From: Roseovarius sp. M141 | GTDB lineage: Bacteria; Pseudomonadota; Alphaproteobacteria; Rhodobacterales; Rhodobacteraceae | Direction of reading: 5' to 3' | NCBI RefSeq assembly: GCF_024355225.1 | Contig: NZ_VCNH01000008.1 | Coordinates: 1,116,001-1,180,000 of the forward strand | DNA: 64,000 nt | Shown: positions 62,712 to 64,000 of the stretch, in pieces | Layout: every line of letters begins with the position of its first letter | Numbering within the stretch: position 1 is the stretch's first letter | Notes under the pieces: model-generated | The model's database searches: none | What the model was told of the DNA's origin: nothing | Seen by the model: only the letters and a program-made list of their open reading frames with translations | Position numbers and translations under genes: made by a program

Positions 62712-64000
62712 TCAGAAATTCCCTTGGATACCGATCCCGATCATGCGCGGCGATGTCATGCTGGCTTGTGTGAATGGAACGGTGCCGCGAGCAGCCTGTT
62801 TCAACACGGGCGCGCGTTCATCAAAGATGTTGTTGACGAAGCCATAAAACTCAAACCCATCTTTGATTGCATAGCTCATGCGCATGTCCACAAGCGTATA
62901 ATCGCCGACCTTGTACGCGGCGCTATTGGCTGTGTCCGAGTAGTATCCGTCAACGAAGCGCACCTGCCCGCCAAGGTTGAAGCGATCTGTGATGTCCCAA
63001 CTGGCGCCAAGCGTCAGTGTCGCACCGGGTGCGCGGGCGAACTCGTTCCCCTCAAAGCTTGTCGCGGCGGGGAAACCCGTAATTTCGGTCGCAAGAAGCC
63101 CAAGGCCCGCGTTCAGCTGCAATGTATTGGTCGCCTGCCAATCCACCGCCATCTCGAGGCCCCAGGCCTCTGCCTCGTCCGCGTTGATGGTGTGAATATA
63201 TGTGGTCCCGCCCACAGTCTGCATGATGTTATACTGGTAGTCTTTGTAACGCGCATAGAACAAGTTGCTGGTCAGCAGCAACCGGTCCTCCAGCAGGCTG
63301 GCCCGGGTGAAAAGTTCGTAGTTCCAGACGGTTTCGTCTTTGTATTCCTCCCAGTCCCGGGAAGAGACGAAATCCAGCGATACACCGCCGGGATTGTATC
63401 CTTTCGACACCAGACCACCCACGGTCCAGTTTGGATTGACCTCATAGGCCAGCGAGATTTTCGGCAGGACCGCGTCGAACGTTTCCCCGTAGTTGAGGTC
63501 GCTGTCGGCAAAGACCGGCGAGACAACGCCGGTGCGGGTGATTTCGTCGCGCTGATAGCGTAATCCGCCTGTCAGGGTCCAGTCCGGGGCAAAGCGCCAG
63601 CTGATTTCCCCGTATATACCGAGGTTTTTCTTAGTGTCGTCAAAGGTGGAAATCCCGCCTTGGTTGAGCCTGTCATCTTGATTGGTGTGGGCGTAATAGA
63701 GCCCGGCAAAGCCGCTTAGCACGTCGTCGGGTGTGCCGAAGGTGAGTGTGGTTTCGTTGCTCCAATTGTCACGCTGGATGTCAGCGTCACCTGCCGCCGC
63801 AACGCCGACGCGGCGATCGATATCAGAGCCCGTCCACTGCAATTTATTGGCCAGCGTCATGCCGCCCATGTTATAGTTCGCGTCCAAAATTACCGTGTCG
63901 GAAACCTGATGCCAGCCGGGCATGAACATCGTGCTCGAATCCAGATCATCATAGGGCGGCGCCGCGCCTTCCGAACTGGGGCTGGTGCTGTCGGTGCGGC
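62712..64000 (-). CDS. TonB-dependent outer-membrane receptor (C-terminal part)
   Basis: The last ~429 residues of a TonB-dependent receptor, running off the window. Alternating barrel strands are clear, for example NLGIYGEISWRFAPDWTLTG, SLAYEVNPNWTVGGLVSKGY (then NPGG) and DYTLVDMRMSYAIKDGFEFY. The C terminus ends IGIGIQGNF with an aromatic last residue, as outer-membrane barrels do. The plug and TonB box would lie outside. Adjacency to the ABC pair and the dead siderophore ATPase suggests a ferric-siderophore receptor; the ligand is not determinable. Confidence 0.88.
   Translation of the reverse strand, partial: RTDSTSPSSEGAAPPYDDLDSSTMFMPGWHQVSDTVILDANYNMGGMTLANKLQWTGSDIDRRVGVAAAGDADIQRDNWSNETTLTFGTPDDVLSGFAGLYYAHTNQDDRLNQGGISTFDDTKKNLGIYGEISWRFAPDWTLTGGLRYQRDEITRTGVVSPVFADSDLNYGETFDAVLPKISLAYEVNPNWTVGGLVSKGYNPGGVSLDFVSSRDWEEYKDETVWNYELFTRASLLEDRLLLTSNLFYARYKDYQYNIMQTVGGTTYIHTINADEAEAWGLEMAVDWQATNTLQLNAGLGLLATEITGFPAATSFEGNEFARAPGATLTLGASWDITDRFNLGGQVRFVDGYYSDTANSAAYKVGDYTLVDMRMSYAIKDGFEFYGFVNNIFDERAPVLKQAARGTVPFTQASMTSPRMIGIGIQGNF

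Noticed and set aside
1..64000. CRISPR arrays, tRNA or rRNA genes
   Set aside because: No regularly spaced short repeats were seen and no cloverleaf with a CCA-type end or rRNA-like stretch was recognised in the intergenic regions.

Overview
The window looks like a chromosomal segment of a marine-type alphaproteobacterium of the Rhodobacteraceae (Roseobacter group). The DNA is GC-rich. The clues are a CenR-like orphan response regulator, the tsaD/hemD/mitofilin-like/hemY cluster, a two-domain FAD/GcvT demethylase locus under an XRE-cupin regulator, an Rsb-like anti-sigma pair and family-typical palindromic repeats. These are family-level inferences from reading the sequence; no database search was run.

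Layout. 1-16 kb is core: the 5' part of ribA (minus strand), a cenR-like regulator, exonuclease III, a CnoX-like thioredoxin/TPR protein with a Lon-N-domain protein and a Trm112-like protein, the tamA-tamB outer-membrane assembly pair, a CoxG-like protein, an ABC-2 exporter, an S49 peptidase with a 56-residue membrane/zinc-ribbon microprotein, a Na+/Ca2+ antiporter and a pteridine-reductase-like SDR. 16-31 kb holds uvrC-pgsA-moaD-moaE, a UbiH-family hydroxylase, an amidase, ftsK, lolA, a lipoprotein transglycosylase, hspQ behind a heat-shock-like promoter, a gamma-glutamyltransferase and an anti-sigma/anti-anti-sigma pair. 31-37.5 kb is a methylated-amine catabolic locus: methionine sulfoxide reductase MsrC, an XRE-cupin regulator behind two matching 23-bp palindromes, then two dimethylglycine/sarcosine-dehydrogenase-like flavoproteins. 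Between the flavoproteins lie a pyridoxamine-oxidase-fold protein and a 33-codon scar of a homocysteine S-methyltransferase. 37.5-49.4 kb returns to core functions (RluA-type pseudouridine synthase, an odd kinase-like protein, aldehyde dehydrogenase, 1-Cys peroxiredoxin, a transglycosylase, EVE and YCII proteins, tsaD, hemD, a mitofilin-like protein, hemY).

49.4-64 kb is accessory and partly decayed. It contains a tyrosine-integrase fragment, an intact DUF1403-family gene coupled to an orphan ScpB-like gene, IS200/IS605 and IS30 transposase remnants, a GNAT fragment, a periplasmic binding protein directly upstream of a BCCT carrier, a UspA protein, an aldehyde-dehydrogenase start cut off at a 247-bp IS6-family remnant, a heterodimeric exporter-fold ABC pair, a frameshifted ferric-siderophore-type ATPase fragment and a TonB-dependent receptor running off the window.

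The points most worth following up are the DUF1403-ScpB module, the binding protein-BCCT pair, the in-frame homocysteine methyltransferase scar with its candidate operators, the exporter-fold ABC pair beside a dead siderophore ATPase, and the kinase fused to what resembles an acyl-CoA-synthetase C-terminal domain. No tRNA, rRNA or CRISPR array was recognised.
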